From NCBI RefSeq assembly GCF_050717515.1, contig NZ_JBOITL010000036.1, positions 1 through 64,000 on the forward strand: DNA of 64,000 bases, in the 5' to 3' direction. A program made the translations under genes and the position numbers. The notes beneath the pieces are model-generated. The model made no database searches. It was not told the origin of the DNA and saw only the letters and a program-made list of their open reading frames with translations. Of the stretch, positions 40,304-49,860 are shown one piece after another. The stretch's first letter is position 1, and each line of letters begins with the position of its first letter. This DNA comes from Clostridium_AD sp050717515. Lineage in GTDB: Bacteria > Bacillota > Clostridia > Clostridiales > Clostridiaceae.

Positions 40304-42127
40304 CTATTTGTTTGATTTACTAGATGCTCTTTTTCTTTCTCCTGAGTCTAATAGTCTTTTTCTCATTCTAATGTTTAGAGGAGTAATTTCAACTAACTCA
40401 TCTATAGCTACAAATTCTAAGCACTGCTCTAGTGACATAGGTTTTAGTGAAGTTAATTTTAGTGCATCATCTGCTCCTGAAGATCTAGTGTTTGTTAATT
40501 GTTTCTTTCTACATACATTTACTTCTATGTCTCCAGCTCTTGCACATTCCCCTGCAACCATTCCTGCATATACAGGTACTCCTGCTCCTATGAAAAGAGT
40601 TCCTCTTTCTTGTGCATTGTATAATCCGTAAGTTACTGATTCTCCGCCTTCAAATACAATTAGTGAACCTTTACTTCTATCTGGAATTTCTCCCCTATAC
40701 TTATCGTAACCATCTAGAACGTGATTCATTATGCCATTACCCTTAGTATCAGTCATAAGTTCACTTCTAAATCCAATTAATCCTCTTGAAGGTACTTTGA
40801 ACTCTAATCTAGTATATCCATTTATAGCAGAAGTCATATTAATCATCTCTGCTTTTCTAGGTCCCATTTTTTCCATTACTACGCCCATAAATTCTTCTGG
40901 CACGTCAATTGTAAGGTGCTCAATTGGCTCTGTTTTATGGCCATTTTCCTCTTTGTATATAACATTTGCTTTTGACACTTGGAATTCATATCCTTCACGT
41001 CTCATAGTTTCTATTAGAACTGAAAGATGAAGTTCTCCTCTTCCACTTACTTCAAAACCATCGTCAATTTCTTCTACTCTTAAACTAACATTAGTTTCAA
41101 GTTCTTTCATAAGTCTATCTCTTATGTGTCTTGATGTAACATAAGTTCCTTCTTGGCCTGCAAAAGGAGAATTATTAACCATGAAATTCATAGTTAGTGT
41201 AGGCTCATCAATTTCAACGAATGGAAGAGCTTCTGGTTCATTAATATCAGCTATTGTTTCTCCGATGTTAATATCTGGAATACCAGAAACTGCTACGATA
41301 TCACCAAGCATTGCTTCTTCAGTTTCTTCTCTTTTAAGACCATTGTAAACAAAAAGGCTTGAAACTTTAACATTGTTTATTGTTCCATCTTTTCTTATAA
41401 GTGCTATTTGTTGATTTTTTTTGATTGATCCTCTTTCAATTTTTCCTATTCCAATTTTTCCAACATATTCATTATAATCAATAGTTGAAATAAGCAATTG
41501 AAGTGGCATATCTAAATATCCTTCTGGTGCTTTTACATTCTTTACTATAGAATCAAATAATGGTTCCATATTGTCACTTACATCATCAATTTCAAGTTTT
41601 GCAAATCCTTCTCTAGCAGAAGCATATACCACTGCAAAGTCTAATTGTTCATCATCTGCTCCAAGTTCAACAAATAGGTCAAAGACTTCATCAAGCACTT
41701 CTGTAGGACGACCATCTTTTCTATCAATCTTGTTTATAACAACGATAGGTTTAAGATTTAATTCTAATGCTTTTTTCAAAACAAATTTAGTTTGTGGCAT
41801 AGGGCCTTCATATGCATCAACTACAAGAAGTACACTGTCAACCATCTTAAGTACTCGTTCTACTTCTCCACCGAAGTCAGCATGACCTGGAGTATCAACT
41901 ATATTTATTTTAATTCCATTATGCATTACCGCTGTATTCTTAGAAAGAATTGTTATTCCTCTTTCTTTCTCTATATCGTTAGAGTCCATTACTCTCTCTT
42001 GTACTCTTTCATTTTCTCTAAAAACATGGCTTTGTTTAAGTAGACAATCCACGATAGTCGTCTTGCCGTGATCTACGTGCGCAATTATTGCTATATTTCT
42101 AACATCATTTCTTGTAAATAAATTCAT
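40304..42127 (-). CDS. typA: GTP-binding protein TypA/BipA
   Basis: 607 residues from ATG 42127 (MNLFTRNDVRNIAIIAHVDHGKTT) behind TTGGAGGATTAAT. A longer frame upstream has no RBS and crosses the leader hairpin. G1 AHVDHGKTT, G3 DTPGHADFGGEV, G4 NKIDR, then elongation-factor domains II-III, V and the BipA C-terminal domain. Ribosome-binding GTPase in 50S assembly and stress response. Its own promoter and a 5' hairpin precede it; it is inserted in the Bacillus-like gene order. Confidence 0.96.
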   Translation of the reverse strand: MNLFTRNDVRNIAIIAHVDHGKTTIVDCLLKQSHVFRENERVQERVMDSNDIEKERGITILSKNTAVMHNGIKINIVDTPGHADFGGEVERVLKMVDSVLLVVDAYEGPMPQTKFVLKKALELNLKPIVVINKIDRKDGRPTEVLDEVFDLFVELGADDEQLDFAVVYASAREGFAKLEIDDVSDNMEPLFDSIVKNVKAPEGYLDMPLQLLISTIDYNEYVGKIGIGKIERGSIKKNQQIALIRKDGTINNVKVSSLFVYNGLKREETEEAMLGDIVAVSGIPDINIGETIADINEPEALPFVEIDEPTLTMNFMVNNSPFAGQEGTYVTSRHIRDRLMKELETNVSLRVEEIDDGFEVSGRGELHLSVLIETMRREGYEFQVSKANVIYKEENGHKTEPIEHLTIDVPEEFMGVVMEKMGPRKAEMINMTSAINGYTRLEFKVPSRGLIGFRSELMTDTKGNGIMNHVLDGYDKYRGEIPDRSKGSLIVFEGGESVTYGLYNAQERGTLFIGAGVPVYAGMVAGECARAGDIEVNVCRKKQLTNTRSSGADDALKLTSLKPMSLEQCLEFVAIDELVEITPLNIRMRKRLLDSGERKRASSKSNK

Positions 42128-42176
42128 ATTAATCCTCCAATTTTTTTTTCGTAAGTTTACACATTTTGCACAAACA

Positions 42177-42208
42177 AAAATTGGATACGCCTTGAAGTAT
42201 CCAATTTT
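42177..42208 (-). promoter_or_regulatory. Hairpin with U-run in the typA leader
   Basis: On the minus strand AAAATTGGATAC pairs with GTATCCAATTTT (12 bp, 8-base loop), followed by TTGTTTG. It starts about 17 bases after the -10 box of the typA promoter, so it is at the very 5' end of the mRNA. Confidence 0.65.
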
Positions 42209-42224
42209 CGCATTTACTATACTT

Positions 42225-42253
42225 ATTTTAATATTATCTTGCAAAAAAGTCAA
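42225..42253 (-). promoter_or_regulatory. typA promoter
   Basis: On the minus strand TTGACT (42248-42253) and TAAAAT (42225-42230) are exactly 17 bases apart, a good sigma-A match, about 100 bases upstream of the typA start. Confidence 0.7.
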
Positions 42254-42375
42254 CTAGTTCTATTATACATTATTACCAAAAGATAAGTCTACCCAATTGT
42301 ATCATTTAAATTTTTATCTAAATAATACCATTTAACCCAAGTATTTCATCTAGTTAAAAGTTAAAACATTTTACA

Positions 42376-42828
42376 TTATTTATCTAAACACTTATCACAA
42401 ACACCATAAAATTTTAAACTATGATCTTCAACCTTAAAATTATATTTTTTTTCAACAATAGTTTCCAGTTCATCAAGCAAATCTCCCTGCACCTCTAATA
42501 CTTTACCACAGCAATTGCATATTAAGTGATGGTGTTGATGGTTCTCATCTTCATGGATAAGCTCGTATCTACTACATCCATCATCTAAATCTAGCTTTCG
42601 AATTACATTCATTTCTTCTAAAAGTTGAATTGTTCTATAAACTGTAGCAAGACCTATTTCTGGGCAGTCAGATTTAACCAGGTCATATAGTTCTTCCGTA
42701 GTAAGATGGCTACCTTCACTCTTAATTATTCCATTTAAAATAGCTCTTCTCTGCGGAGTAAGCTTATATCCCTCTTTTTTTAAGGTTTCTTTTAAACTTT
42801 CAATTGTCTCTGGAGATAAATTTGACAT
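42376..42828 (-). CDS. fur: Fur-family metalloregulator
   Basis: 150 residues. Winged helix (LTPQRRAILNGIIKSEGSHLTTEELYDLVKSDCPEIGLATVYRTIQLLEEMNVI), regulatory metal site (HEDENHQHHHLICNCCG) and structural zinc (CNCC with CDKC at the end). Most likely a Fur or PerR. The upstream 18-bp palindrome may be its own operator. RBS region precedes ATG 42828. PerR versus Fur cannot be decided from sequence alone. Confidence 0.93.
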   Translation of the reverse strand: MSNLSPETIESLKETLKKEGYKLTPQRRAILNGIIKSEGSHLTTEELYDLVKSDCPEIGLATVYRTIQLLEEMNVIRKLDLDDGCSRYELIHEDENHQHHHLICNCCGKVLEVQGDLLDELETIVEKKYNFKVEDHSLKFYGVCDKCLDK

Positions 42829-42881
42829 ATATGTACCCCTCTTCCACTAATATCATTTGGCCCAGCAAAATAAAATATATT

Positions 42882-42899
42882 TATTATAGTACTATAATA
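42882..42899. promoter_or_regulatory. Perfect 18-bp palindrome upstream of fur
   Basis: TATTATAGTACTATAATA is its own reverse complement and contains the likely -10 TATAAT of the minus-strand fur promoter. Similar to a Per/Fur-box layout of inverted TATAAT-type arms; an autoregulatory operator is plausible. Confidence 0.6.
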
Positions 42900-42991
42900 C
42901 TATTTTAATACTTTATTGTGACATTGTCAATTGATAATCATTTAGTTCCAAGAAAACAGGCTAGTTCGTATAAATTTCTACTAGAAATCGG

Positions 42992-43249
42992 TTAGTCTTC
43001 TTCAGAAAAAAGTGTTTCGTAAGCTTCTGAAATCATTTCAAACTCTTCATCGTCTTCTATGGTTACTAAAATATCTTTACCCTCTGCATCCTTATCAATT
43101 CTTAATGCTATTGCATCAATATCCTCTTCGCCAGTTGGTGCAACTACAAGGTATTCTTTATCTTCAATGTCTAATTTAGTTAGTACATCAAATTCTATTT
43201 CATTTCCCTCTTCATCATTTAATAATATAGTTTCAACATTGTTATCCAT
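42992..43249 (-). CDS. DUF1292 family protein (YrzB-like)
   Basis: 85 residues, very acidic (LNDEEGNEIEFDVLTKLDIEDKEYLVVAPTGEEDID). Matches DUF1292, a small conserved Firmicute family always near ruvX and ireB. RBS AAAGGAGAAAA before ATG 43249. Molecular role not known. Confidence 0.9.
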   Translation of the reverse strand: MDNNVETILLNDEEGNEIEFDVLTKLDIEDKEYLVVAPTGEEDIDAIALRIDKDAEGKDILVTIEDDEEFEMISEAYETLFSEED

Positions 43250-43320
43250 TTTATTTTCTCCTTTCGATTATATAATTATTGATATTTTATTTTAATTGCA
43301 TATTTTGCAATTAAATTATA

Positions 43321-43740
43321 CTATAGACGAGTACCTAAACTATCTAAATATCCTTGTAAAATAAATGTAGCTGCAATTTTATCTACAATTTTTTTTCGTT
43401 TCGACCTAGATAAATCGCCCTCTAGCATTACTCTATTAGCAGCTACTGTAGTTAATCTCTCATCCCACATTTTTACTTCTAAATCCAAGGTTTCTTTGAG
43501 CGCATCACAAAAACGTTGAACCTTTTCACCTTGTGGTCCTATAGTTCCATTCATGTTTTTAGGAAGACCTGAAACAATGGTTTCTACATCATATTCCTTA
43601 CATATTTTAGCAAGTTCTACAATATCTAAAACTATGCTTTTCCTTTTGATGGTTGTGATCCCTTGTGCTGTTAATCCTAGTGGATCACATACAGCTACTC
43701 CTATTGTTCTATCTCCAATATCTAAGCCCAATACTCTCAT
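43321..43740 (-). CDS. ruvX: Holliday junction resolvase RuvX/YqgF
   Basis: 139 residues, RNase H fold: LGLDIGDRTIGVAVCDPLG at the start, IVSGLPKNMNGTIGPQGEKV near 60-80, WDERLTT near 100, and the final DKIAATFILQGYL. The conserved acidic residues of the YqgF family are present. Acts on branched DNA and, in some bacteria, pre-16S rRNA. Part of the ireB-ruvX-DUF1292 group. Confidence 0.94.
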   Translation of the reverse strand: MRVLGLDIGDRTIGVAVCDPLGLTAQGITTIKRKSIVLDIVELAKICKEYDVETIVSGLPKNMNGTIGPQGEKVQRFCDALKETLDLEVKMWDERLTTVAANRVMLEGDLSRSKRKKIVDKIAATFILQGYLDSLGTRL

Positions 43741-43796
43741 TCACATTCTCCTTTAATAATAGCTTAATTAATCTATTGCATTAATTTTTAAAAAAC

Positions 43797-43818
43797 AAAA
43801 TGCCCATATGGGCATTTT
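43797..43818 (-). terminator. Terminator overlapping the ireB stop codon
   Basis: AAAATGCCC-AT-GGGCATTTT followed by GTTTTTT on the minus strand. It overlaps the last bases of ireB, so it separates ireB from ruvX partly. Confidence 0.7.
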
Positions 43819-44074
43819 ATTTTTTAATGTCTAGATAAGATTTCAAAACTTCTTCTAAGATTTCATCCCTCTCTAGCTTTCTTACTAACGCTCTTGCTCC
43901 ATTGTAATTCGTTATATATGTGGGATCTCCTGAAATCAAATAACCTACCATTTGATTTACAGGGTTATATCCCTTTTTTATAAGTGAATTATATACGTCA
44001 GTCAAAATAGTTTTTGTTAAATCTTTTTTATCTTTTACAAAATCAAATTGGACTGTATTTTGATTAGTATCCAT
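43817..44074 (-). CDS. ireB: IreB family regulatory phosphoprotein (YrzL)
   Basis: 85 residues from ATG 44074 (MDTNQNTVQFDFVKDKKDLTKTILTDVYNSLIKKGYNPVNQMVGYL) behind AAAGGGGTG; the frame upstream lacks an RBS. Conserved DPTYITNYNGARALVRKLERDEIL C-terminal part of the DUF965/IreB family. In Enterococcus IreB is a substrate of the kinase IreK in cell-wall stress. Here it lies downstream of alaS as in most Firmicutes. Confidence 0.92.
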   Translation of the reverse strand: MDTNQNTVQFDFVKDKKDLTKTILTDVYNSLIKKGYNPVNQMVGYLISGDPTYITNYNGARALVRKLERDEILEEVLKSYLDIKK

Positions 44075-44254
44075 TCTATACACCCCTTTCCTTATCATAA
44101 TCCAAATACTGTGAATCACACAATTAAAATATCAGAAAAAAGTTTTCTAATGGTGCACAGTTATTCAATTACAATAAGTTCCATAATTACATACTAACGA
44201 TAATTAATTTACCTATTCTAATTATATTATAAAACAACTGTTGCAAAAAGTATA

Positions 44255-46900
44255 CTATTTTACAAATGTTTCAACTATAAAAGGCACATTATTTATTGCT
44301 TCCTCTAATTTTCCTGGGAGCTTTCCACCTGCTTGAGCCATGTCGGGTCTACCACCGCCACCACCACCAGCAATTTTAGCAACTTCTTTAATTATTTTTC
44401 CACAGTGGATACCGCTATCTATAGCAGACTTAGATGCCATTGCAACAAATTCTACTTTATCATTCACAGAACTTCCCAGTACCACTATACCATCACCAAG
44501 TTTATCACGAAGCTTGTCAGCTAACTCTCTTAATGCATCACCATTTATACCCTTGACAACGCCACAAATAACTCTAACACCCTTAACGTCTTTAATATCA
44601 TCTGAAATTTCATCTATTGAAGATGCAGCTAATTTTCCTTTTAGTGATAGTATTTCTTTTTCTTTGTCTTTTAATTCTGCCAATTGAATTTGCAATTTAT
44701 TTGTTATGTCTTTTTCTGAGCATTTTAATGTACTAGCGATTTCTTTTATTAAGTTATTTTTTTCTTCTAAATATTTTATAGAATTACTACCTGTTATTGC
44801 TTCAATCCGTCTAACTCCAGCAGCTACTCCTGCTTCAGACAAAATTTTAAATAGTCCAATTTCTCCTGAGTTCCTTACATGAGTACCACCACAAAGTTCC
44901 TTGCTATATGCTCCCACAGATACAACTCTAACATCTTCTTGATACTTTTCATCAAATAAGGCTATGGCTCCACTTTCCTTAGCTTTCTTAATAGTCATGA
45001 TATTAGTTTCTACCTTATATGATTGCATAATATTCTTATTTACAAGCTGTTCAACTTTAATTATTTCTTCTTCTGTTAATGCAGAAAAATGTGTAAAGTC
45101 GAATCTTAACCTATCTTCATCTACATAAGAACCCGATTGATGAACATGATCACCTAAAACTCTTTTTAATGCTTCTTGTAGCATATGAGTTGCAGTATGA
45201 TTTCTACAAATTTCAGTTCGTCTTTCCTTGTCAACCCTTAGAGTTAATGATTCATCTGTTTTTAATGTTCCTTCTAGCATCAAGACAAAGTGTACAACTT
45301 TACCAGAAGCATTCTTTTGACAATCATAAACCTCAGCCTTAAAATTATCATTAAAGATTATTCCTCTGTCGAAAATTTGTCCTCCCATTTCAGCATAGAA
45401 AGGAGTAACTTCTGTTACAATAATACCTTTTGAACCCTTTGTTAGCTCTGCAACAACTTCTTCGCCATTAATTAAAATTTTAGCTACCGATTGCAACTCT
45501 GTTTTATCATATCCGTTAAATTTTGTTTCTATATTTTTAGGGATTAAATTTAATTGATTTTCTCCATTGCCCATATAATTTGAATGTCCTCTAGCCGACC
45601 TCGCTCTTTGTCTTTGACTTTGCATTTCACTGTTAAAACCTTCTAAATCAATTCCTATTCCCGCATCTTCTAGTATTTCTTCTGTAAGCTCATATGGAAA
45701 ACCAAAGGTATCGTATAATTTAAAAGCTTTATCTCCACTTAGAATTTTGTTGTTATTGCTTTCAAGTTCTTCTATATAAGTTTTCAAAATATCCATACCA
45801 GAATCTAAAGTTTCTGAAAATCTTTCCTCTTCAAGTTTTATAACCTTTTTAATATAACCTGCTTTTTCTTTTAATTCAGGATATGCTTTAAAGGAAGTTT
45901 CAATAACAATATTACAAAGTTTATTTAAAAAAGCATTTTTAATTCCAAGTAATTTACCATGTCTTGCTGCCCGCCTAATTAGTCTCCTAAGAACATAACC
46001 TCTTCCTTCATTAGATGGAAGTACCCCGTCACTTATCATAAATGTTGTGCTTCTAACATGGTCTGTTATAATTCGGAGTGATATATCCTCCGTGCGAGTT
46101 TCCCCATATTTTACTTTTGATAACCTTGAAACTTCTTCTAAAATATTGTTTATAGTATCTACTTCAAAGATACTTTTTGTGCCCTGCATTGTAGCAGCTA
46201 TTCTTTCAAGACCCATACCTGTATCTATATTAGGATTCTTTAATTTGTTATAGTTACCCTGTTCATCCTTGTCAAATTGTGTGAATACTAAATTCCATAA
46301 TTCTACTACTCTATCTTCATTTCCTGCTTTTATAAACTCTTCTACAGTTTTTATTTGCCCGAGTTCTACATTTCTATCATAGTGTATTTCTGAACTTGGG
46401 CCACAAGGCCCCTCACCTATTTCCCAGAAGTTATCTTCTTTTCCTAATCTAAAAATACGCGTCGGATCAACATCTGTATTTTTACTCCATATATCAAAAG
46501 CCTCATCATCCTCTAAATATATAGTTACATATAAATTTTCTTTTGGTATGTTTAAAACATCAGTCATATATTCCCAAGCCCACGGGATAATTTCTTTCTT
46601 GAAATAATCTCCAAAAGAAAAATTTCCTAGCATTTCAAAAAAAGTACCATGTCTTGAGGTCTTTCCTACATTCTCAATATCTCCTGTTCTAATACATTTT
46701 TGACAATTAGTTATTCTTGTGCTAGGTGGTGTTTGTATTCCTGTGAAATATGGTTTAAGCGGTTGCATACCTGCATTTACAAGTAATAGACTAGCATCAT
46801 TCTTAGGTACTAGAGGAAAACTCTCTAGTCTAAGGTGCTCTTTACCTTCAAAAAATTTGAGAAAGGATTCTCTAATTTCATTTAGTCCTAATTTTTCCAT
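44255..46900 (-). CDS. alaS: Alanyl-tRNA synthetase
   Basis: 881 residues, full length. Class II aminoacylation core (RITNCQKCIRTGDIENVGKTSRHGTFFEMLGNFSFGDYFK near 60-100), editing domain with HTATHMLQEALKRV near 565 and CGGTHVRNSGEIGLFKI near 665, C-terminal DHHA1 part with GGGGGGRPDMAQAGG near 855. Charges tRNA-Ala and clears mischarged Ser/Gly. Controlled by the alanine T-box upstream. RBS GGAGATATT before ATG 46900. Confidence 0.97.
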   Translation of the reverse strand: MEKLGLNEIRESFLKFFEGKEHLRLESFPLVPKNDASLLLVNAGMQPLKPYFTGIQTPPSTRITNCQKCIRTGDIENVGKTSRHGTFFEMLGNFSFGDYFKKEIIPWAWEYMTDVLNIPKENLYVTIYLEDDEAFDIWSKNTDVDPTRIFRLGKEDNFWEIGEGPCGPSSEIHYDRNVELGQIKTVEEFIKAGNEDRVVELWNLVFTQFDKDEQGNYNKLKNPNIDTGMGLERIAATMQGTKSIFEVDTINNILEEVSRLSKVKYGETRTEDISLRIITDHVRSTTFMISDGVLPSNEGRGYVLRRLIRRAARHGKLLGIKNAFLNKLCNIVIETSFKAYPELKEKAGYIKKVIKLEEERFSETLDSGMDILKTYIEELESNNNKILSGDKAFKLYDTFGFPYELTEEILEDAGIGIDLEGFNSEMQSQRQRARSARGHSNYMGNGENQLNLIPKNIETKFNGYDKTELQSVAKILINGEEVVAELTKGSKGIIVTEVTPFYAEMGGQIFDRGIIFNDNFKAEVYDCQKNASGKVVHFVLMLEGTLKTDESLTLRVDKERRTEICRNHTATHMLQEALKRVLGDHVHQSGSYVDEDRLRFDFTHFSALTEEEIIKVEQLVNKNIMQSYKVETNIMTIKKAKESGAIALFDEKYQEDVRVVSVGAYSKELCGGTHVRNSGEIGLFKILSEAGVAAGVRRIEAITGSNSIKYLEEKNNLIKEIASTLKCSEKDITNKLQIQLAELKDKEKEILSLKGKLAASSIDEISDDIKDVKGVRVICGVVKGINGDALRELADKLRDKLGDGIVVLGSSVNDKVEFVAMASKSAIDSGIHCGKIIKEVAKIAGGGGGGRPDMAQAGGKLPGKLEEAINNVPFIVETFVK

Positions 46901-46967
46901 AATATCTCCTCCGTTTATTAATTATATTTTGTTGTAAAATTTAAAAGCTTATAATTTTCTATAATAA

Positions 46968-47205
46968 AAAAAAACTTTACTCCCCTAAAACAAGGGACGA
47001 AAGTTTTCCGCGTTACCACCCTAATTATACCGCTATATAATTAATAACAATTAATTACACTGCAATATCTCTCAAGAAAAACGGTTCAAAGACAGCTTCA
47101 ATATATCTAACAAGAAGTTTTCACCATCCACTTCCTCTCTAAATGCAAAAATATATTTACTAGTTCTTATCATTACCAAGTATTAAATTATACAACTACA
47201 TTATA
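46968..47205 (-). ncRNA. T-box riboswitch, alanine-specific, with promoter -10
   Basis: Minus-strand leader of alaS. The T-box sequence AGGGTGGTAACGCGG lies at 47022-47008, then a terminator stem (CTTTCGTCCCTT ... AGGGGAGTAAAG) with nine T. A GAAGCTGTC segment near 47099-47091 offers GCT (Ala) as specifier codon at 47096-47094. Promoter: TTGATG (47224-47229), 18 bases, TATAAT (47200-47205). Uncharged tRNA-Ala should favour the antiterminator and switch on alaS. The alternative fold was judged by eye. Confidence 0.92.
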
Positions 47206-47267
47206 GCATATTTTACCTTAACACATCAATATATACTATATATAAAAAAATAATATATTTATAATTT

Positions 47268-48296
47268 TTAAAATAAATAATAGTTTAGGTCCTCGTATAT
47301 AACTTTAATCACTACTCCTAGTGGTACTGCAAGTATCATGCCTAAAATTCCGCCAACTTTACCGCCTAAAATTAATAATAATATTACTGTTAAGGGATGC
47401 ATACTTATACTTTCTCCAATTATTTTTGGAGACAATATATTCCCTTCAATTTGTTGAAGTACAAATAGCCACAATGCTGTATATAACGCTATTTTAGGTG
47501 AATCAAGTAGCCCTATTAAAATTGCAGGAATTACGCCAAATATAGGTCCAAAATAAGGTATTATATTAAAAATTCCATTTATTAATGAAAGTATAAGTGG
47601 AAAATCAACTTTCATAAATATTAAAATGAAAAAAGTAGCAATGCTTATAATCCCACATAAAATAAGTTGACTTATAATATATCTTCCCAATACTTTATCA
47701 ATATCCTCTATGATTTTTTTTATTATGTTTCTGCTTTCAGGAGGAAAGACTATCAATGTCTTATTTATCATATTTTCACTATCACATAAAAAATAATAAA
47801 TTATTAGAGGCGAAACCATATAAGTGATTATATTCTCACCAAGCCCCATTATAGACTCAAATATATTATCAAATATTACAAGTATTTGAGCATTTAATTT
47901 GTGGTATATGGTATTCATAACACTACTCATGAACTTGTTAGTGCTTAATATTTTAAATTTCATATTTGCATTGGTCAAATAATTTTCTAAATCATATATC
48001 GCCTTATTTATGTTTAAACCTTCTCTAAATATTGATGGAATTAACACTATAAAGGTTAAAAATATTAAACCTATTAGTGCCACTATTATTAGCGAAGACG
48101 CTACTTTTTTATTTACACCTTTCCCAATTAAAACCATATACAGTGGTTTTAGTATATATGCCACAATAAAGGAAATGAACACCAAATTTACTAATTGTTT
48201 AATTATAGGTATTCTTATTGCAATAATGAATATCACTACAAAAATAATAATACTTATAATAGTCATAGCTAATTTTTTTTTACTAATTTTCTTCAT
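47268..48296 (-). CDS. AI-2E family transporter (permease)
   Basis: 342 residues with about eight hydrophobic segments; N-terminal IISIIIFVVIFIIAIRIPII, C-terminal VILLLILGGKVGGILGMILAVPLGVV, the latter a hallmark of the AI-2E_transport family (Pfam PF01594). Substrate unknown: relatives act on AI-2, sodium/proton exchange or nothing known. It overlaps the PRC-barrel gene upstream by 14 bases and sits upstream of the alaS T-box, as yrrI near alaS in Bacillus. Confidence 0.9.
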   Translation of the reverse strand: MKKISKKKLAMTIISIIIFVVIFIIAIRIPIIKQLVNLVFISFIVAYILKPLYMVLIGKGVNKKVASSLIIVALIGLIFLTFIVLIPSIFREGLNINKAIYDLENYLTNANMKFKILSTNKFMSSVMNTIYHKLNAQILVIFDNIFESIMGLGENIITYMVSPLIIYYFLCDSENMINKTLIVFPPESRNIIKKIIEDIDKVLGRYIISQLILCGIISIATFFILIFMKVDFPLILSLINGIFNIIPYFGPIFGVIPAILIGLLDSPKIALYTALWLFVLQQIEGNILSPKIIGESISMHPLTVILLLILGGKVGGILGMILAVPLGVVIKVIYEDLNYYLF

Positions 48297-48789
48297 GTGC
48301 TTTACCCTCTATAAAGAAGTTATGTGGCATACTTTTCAAAAAAGAATTATGGCAATTTGGAAGGTATAAAATATTCTCTTCTCCAAGTATTAATTCATTT
48401 ATTAGTATTATCATCTTCCCTCTAAGTAAATTTGTAATAAATCCAGAAGAGACTATAATTCCTTTAATTTCAAAAGTATCATATGCAAAAGTAATATCTT
48501 CAACCATACCAAATACATTTCTACATTTATCTATAACATCCATATTAACAAAGCTATGCAAAGGTAGATATTTATTTCTCTCAATCTTTTTCACTACCAT
48601 ATGTTTATTAAAATATATAATGTCTTCCCTTAATACACTTACGTTTTTATGGAAAAGTTTATAAGGAGATACTTCAAATCCAATTACCTTACCCCTATTA
48701 AAATCGATTAAAAGATCTTTGATAAATCCTATTTTCTTACCCTTCACACTGACAACGTCCATAAATATAAAATCTTTACTTTTAAACAT
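48283..48789 (-). CDS. PRC-barrel domain protein
   Basis: 168 residues. Two PRC-barrel-like repeats: VVSVKGKKIGFIKDLLIDFNRGKVIGFEVSP near 12-43 and VFGMVEDITFAYDTFEIKGIIVSSGF near 94-120. These small beta-barrels bind proteins or RNA; in Firmicutes they often occur with alaS-region transporters. Overlaps the AI-2E gene. Precise role unknown. Confidence 0.8.
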   Translation of the reverse strand: MFKSKDFIFMDVVSVKGKKIGFIKDLLIDFNRGKVIGFEVSPYKLFHKNVSVLREDIIYFNKHMVVKKIERNKYLPLHSFVNMDVIDKCRNVFGMVEDITFAYDTFEIKGIIVSSGFITNLLRGKMIILINELILGEENILYLPNCHNSFLKSMPHNFFIEGKAHEEN

Positions 48790-48915
48790 AATATCTCCTA
48801 AATGAAAATAACTTAATTATTTTTAGTTATAGTTATGTTTTCCAATCAGTATAAAAATTATTACATAAACTAAAGATATTTGTTAAAAATAAGTATTTTG
48901 TTATTTCACATTAAA

Positions 48916-49386
48916 TTACTCACAAATTTTCAAAGCAAAATCATAGACTTTTTTAGCTACTTCATCAGGCTCTTCAACACTTGTATCAACAAACAGCTTT
49001 ACATCTATGTTTTTCCAATCCATTAGCTGTCGTTCTATCATTTTTTCTACTGGTTTTGGTATATTTCCTTTCATTCTTTTGGAAAATCTTGATTTAATGA
49101 TTTCTAAGCTAGCTGTGAATTTTATTGTAACGGCATTCTCAAGAGATTGAATTTTTGACACATCATTCTTTTCTGAGATAATATAAACAATTGATTGAGA
49201 ATTTAAATCTTTATTATTTGAAGCTTCCTTTAATTTTTCATTGAAAATTTCCCAGGCCTCATATTCATTTTTCACTATACGCAAATAATCTTTGCCAGTA
49301 TAAATTTGTACATTAATAAGTTTTTTTAACTCTTCTGCCGCAGATGATTTACCTGAGCAACTTGGTCCCATAAATATATATAACAT
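48916..49386 (-). CDS. P-loop nucleotide kinase-like protein
   Basis: 156 residues. Walker A FMGPSCSGKSSAAEELKK near 6-22; lid-like arginines in FSKRMKGNIPKPVEKMIERQ near 110. Resembles guanylate/cytidylate-type small kinases but lacks a clear substrate-binding signature. RBS AGGAGG upstream. Substrate unknown. Confidence 0.8.
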   Translation of the reverse strand: MLYIFMGPSCSGKSSAAEELKKLINVQIYTGKDYLRIVKNEYEAWEIFNEKLKEASNNKDLNSQSIVYIISEKNDVSKIQSLENAVTIKFTASLEIIKSRFSKRMKGNIPKPVEKMIERQLMDWKNIDVKLFVDTSVEEPDEVAKKVYDFALKICE

Positions 49387-49445
49387 AAATACTGCCTCCT
49401 AAAATATTTAATACTATTTTTAAATTCACAAGGATGAATAATTTT

Positions 49446-49468
49446 CAGCGAACAGAAGTTGTTCGCTG
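49446..49468. terminator. Hairpin in the gap upstream of the kinase-like gene
   Basis: CAGCGAACA and TGTTCGCTG form a perfect 9-bp stem with a 5-base loop; GTTGTTT follows on the plus strand. Could end the transcript of the 49520-49702 frame. T-run weak. Confidence 0.45.
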
Positions 49469-49519
49469 TTGTTTAAATATTCAATAAGTTACATTTTATT
49501 CCTAGCTCCAATTATAACA

Positions 49520-49702
49520 TTATTCCAATATATTGTATATTGTTTTGCAAATACTAGTTTTTTTTGCTTTAAAATCAGTTTTTTTGTATTCTTCTAGGAC
49601 AGATACCAATTCACCACTGTTATCCTCCCACTTATAAACATAAGAGACTTTCCTTTTTATGACGTTCATCAACTTCCACTTAAAAAAATTGATGTTATAC
49701 AT
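49520..49702 (-). CDS. Small hypothetical protein or gene remnant
   Basis: 60 codons ending KKTDFKAKKTSICKTIYNILE, with KVSYVYKWEDNSGELVSVLEEYK in the middle. The ATG at 49702 has no RBS; an internal ATG at 49669 has weak GGAAG. Lysine-rich and coherent, yet isolated. It may be a real small gene or a fragment. Confidence 0.35.
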   Translation of the reverse strand: MYNINFFKWKLMNVIKRKVSYVYKWEDNSGELVSVLEEYKKTDFKAKKTSICKTIYNILE

Positions 49703-49860
49703 AGTAAATTTAATTCTATGAGTTATATGAAAAAAATTAGGTAAGCAATATATCTATGTTAAGTATTTGAATGATTATTAATATACTTTATAAATGAATA
49801 AAGATGCAGTTGCATATGAGTGTATGGTTAACTATTTTTTCTTAGCCTTATTAAATATAT

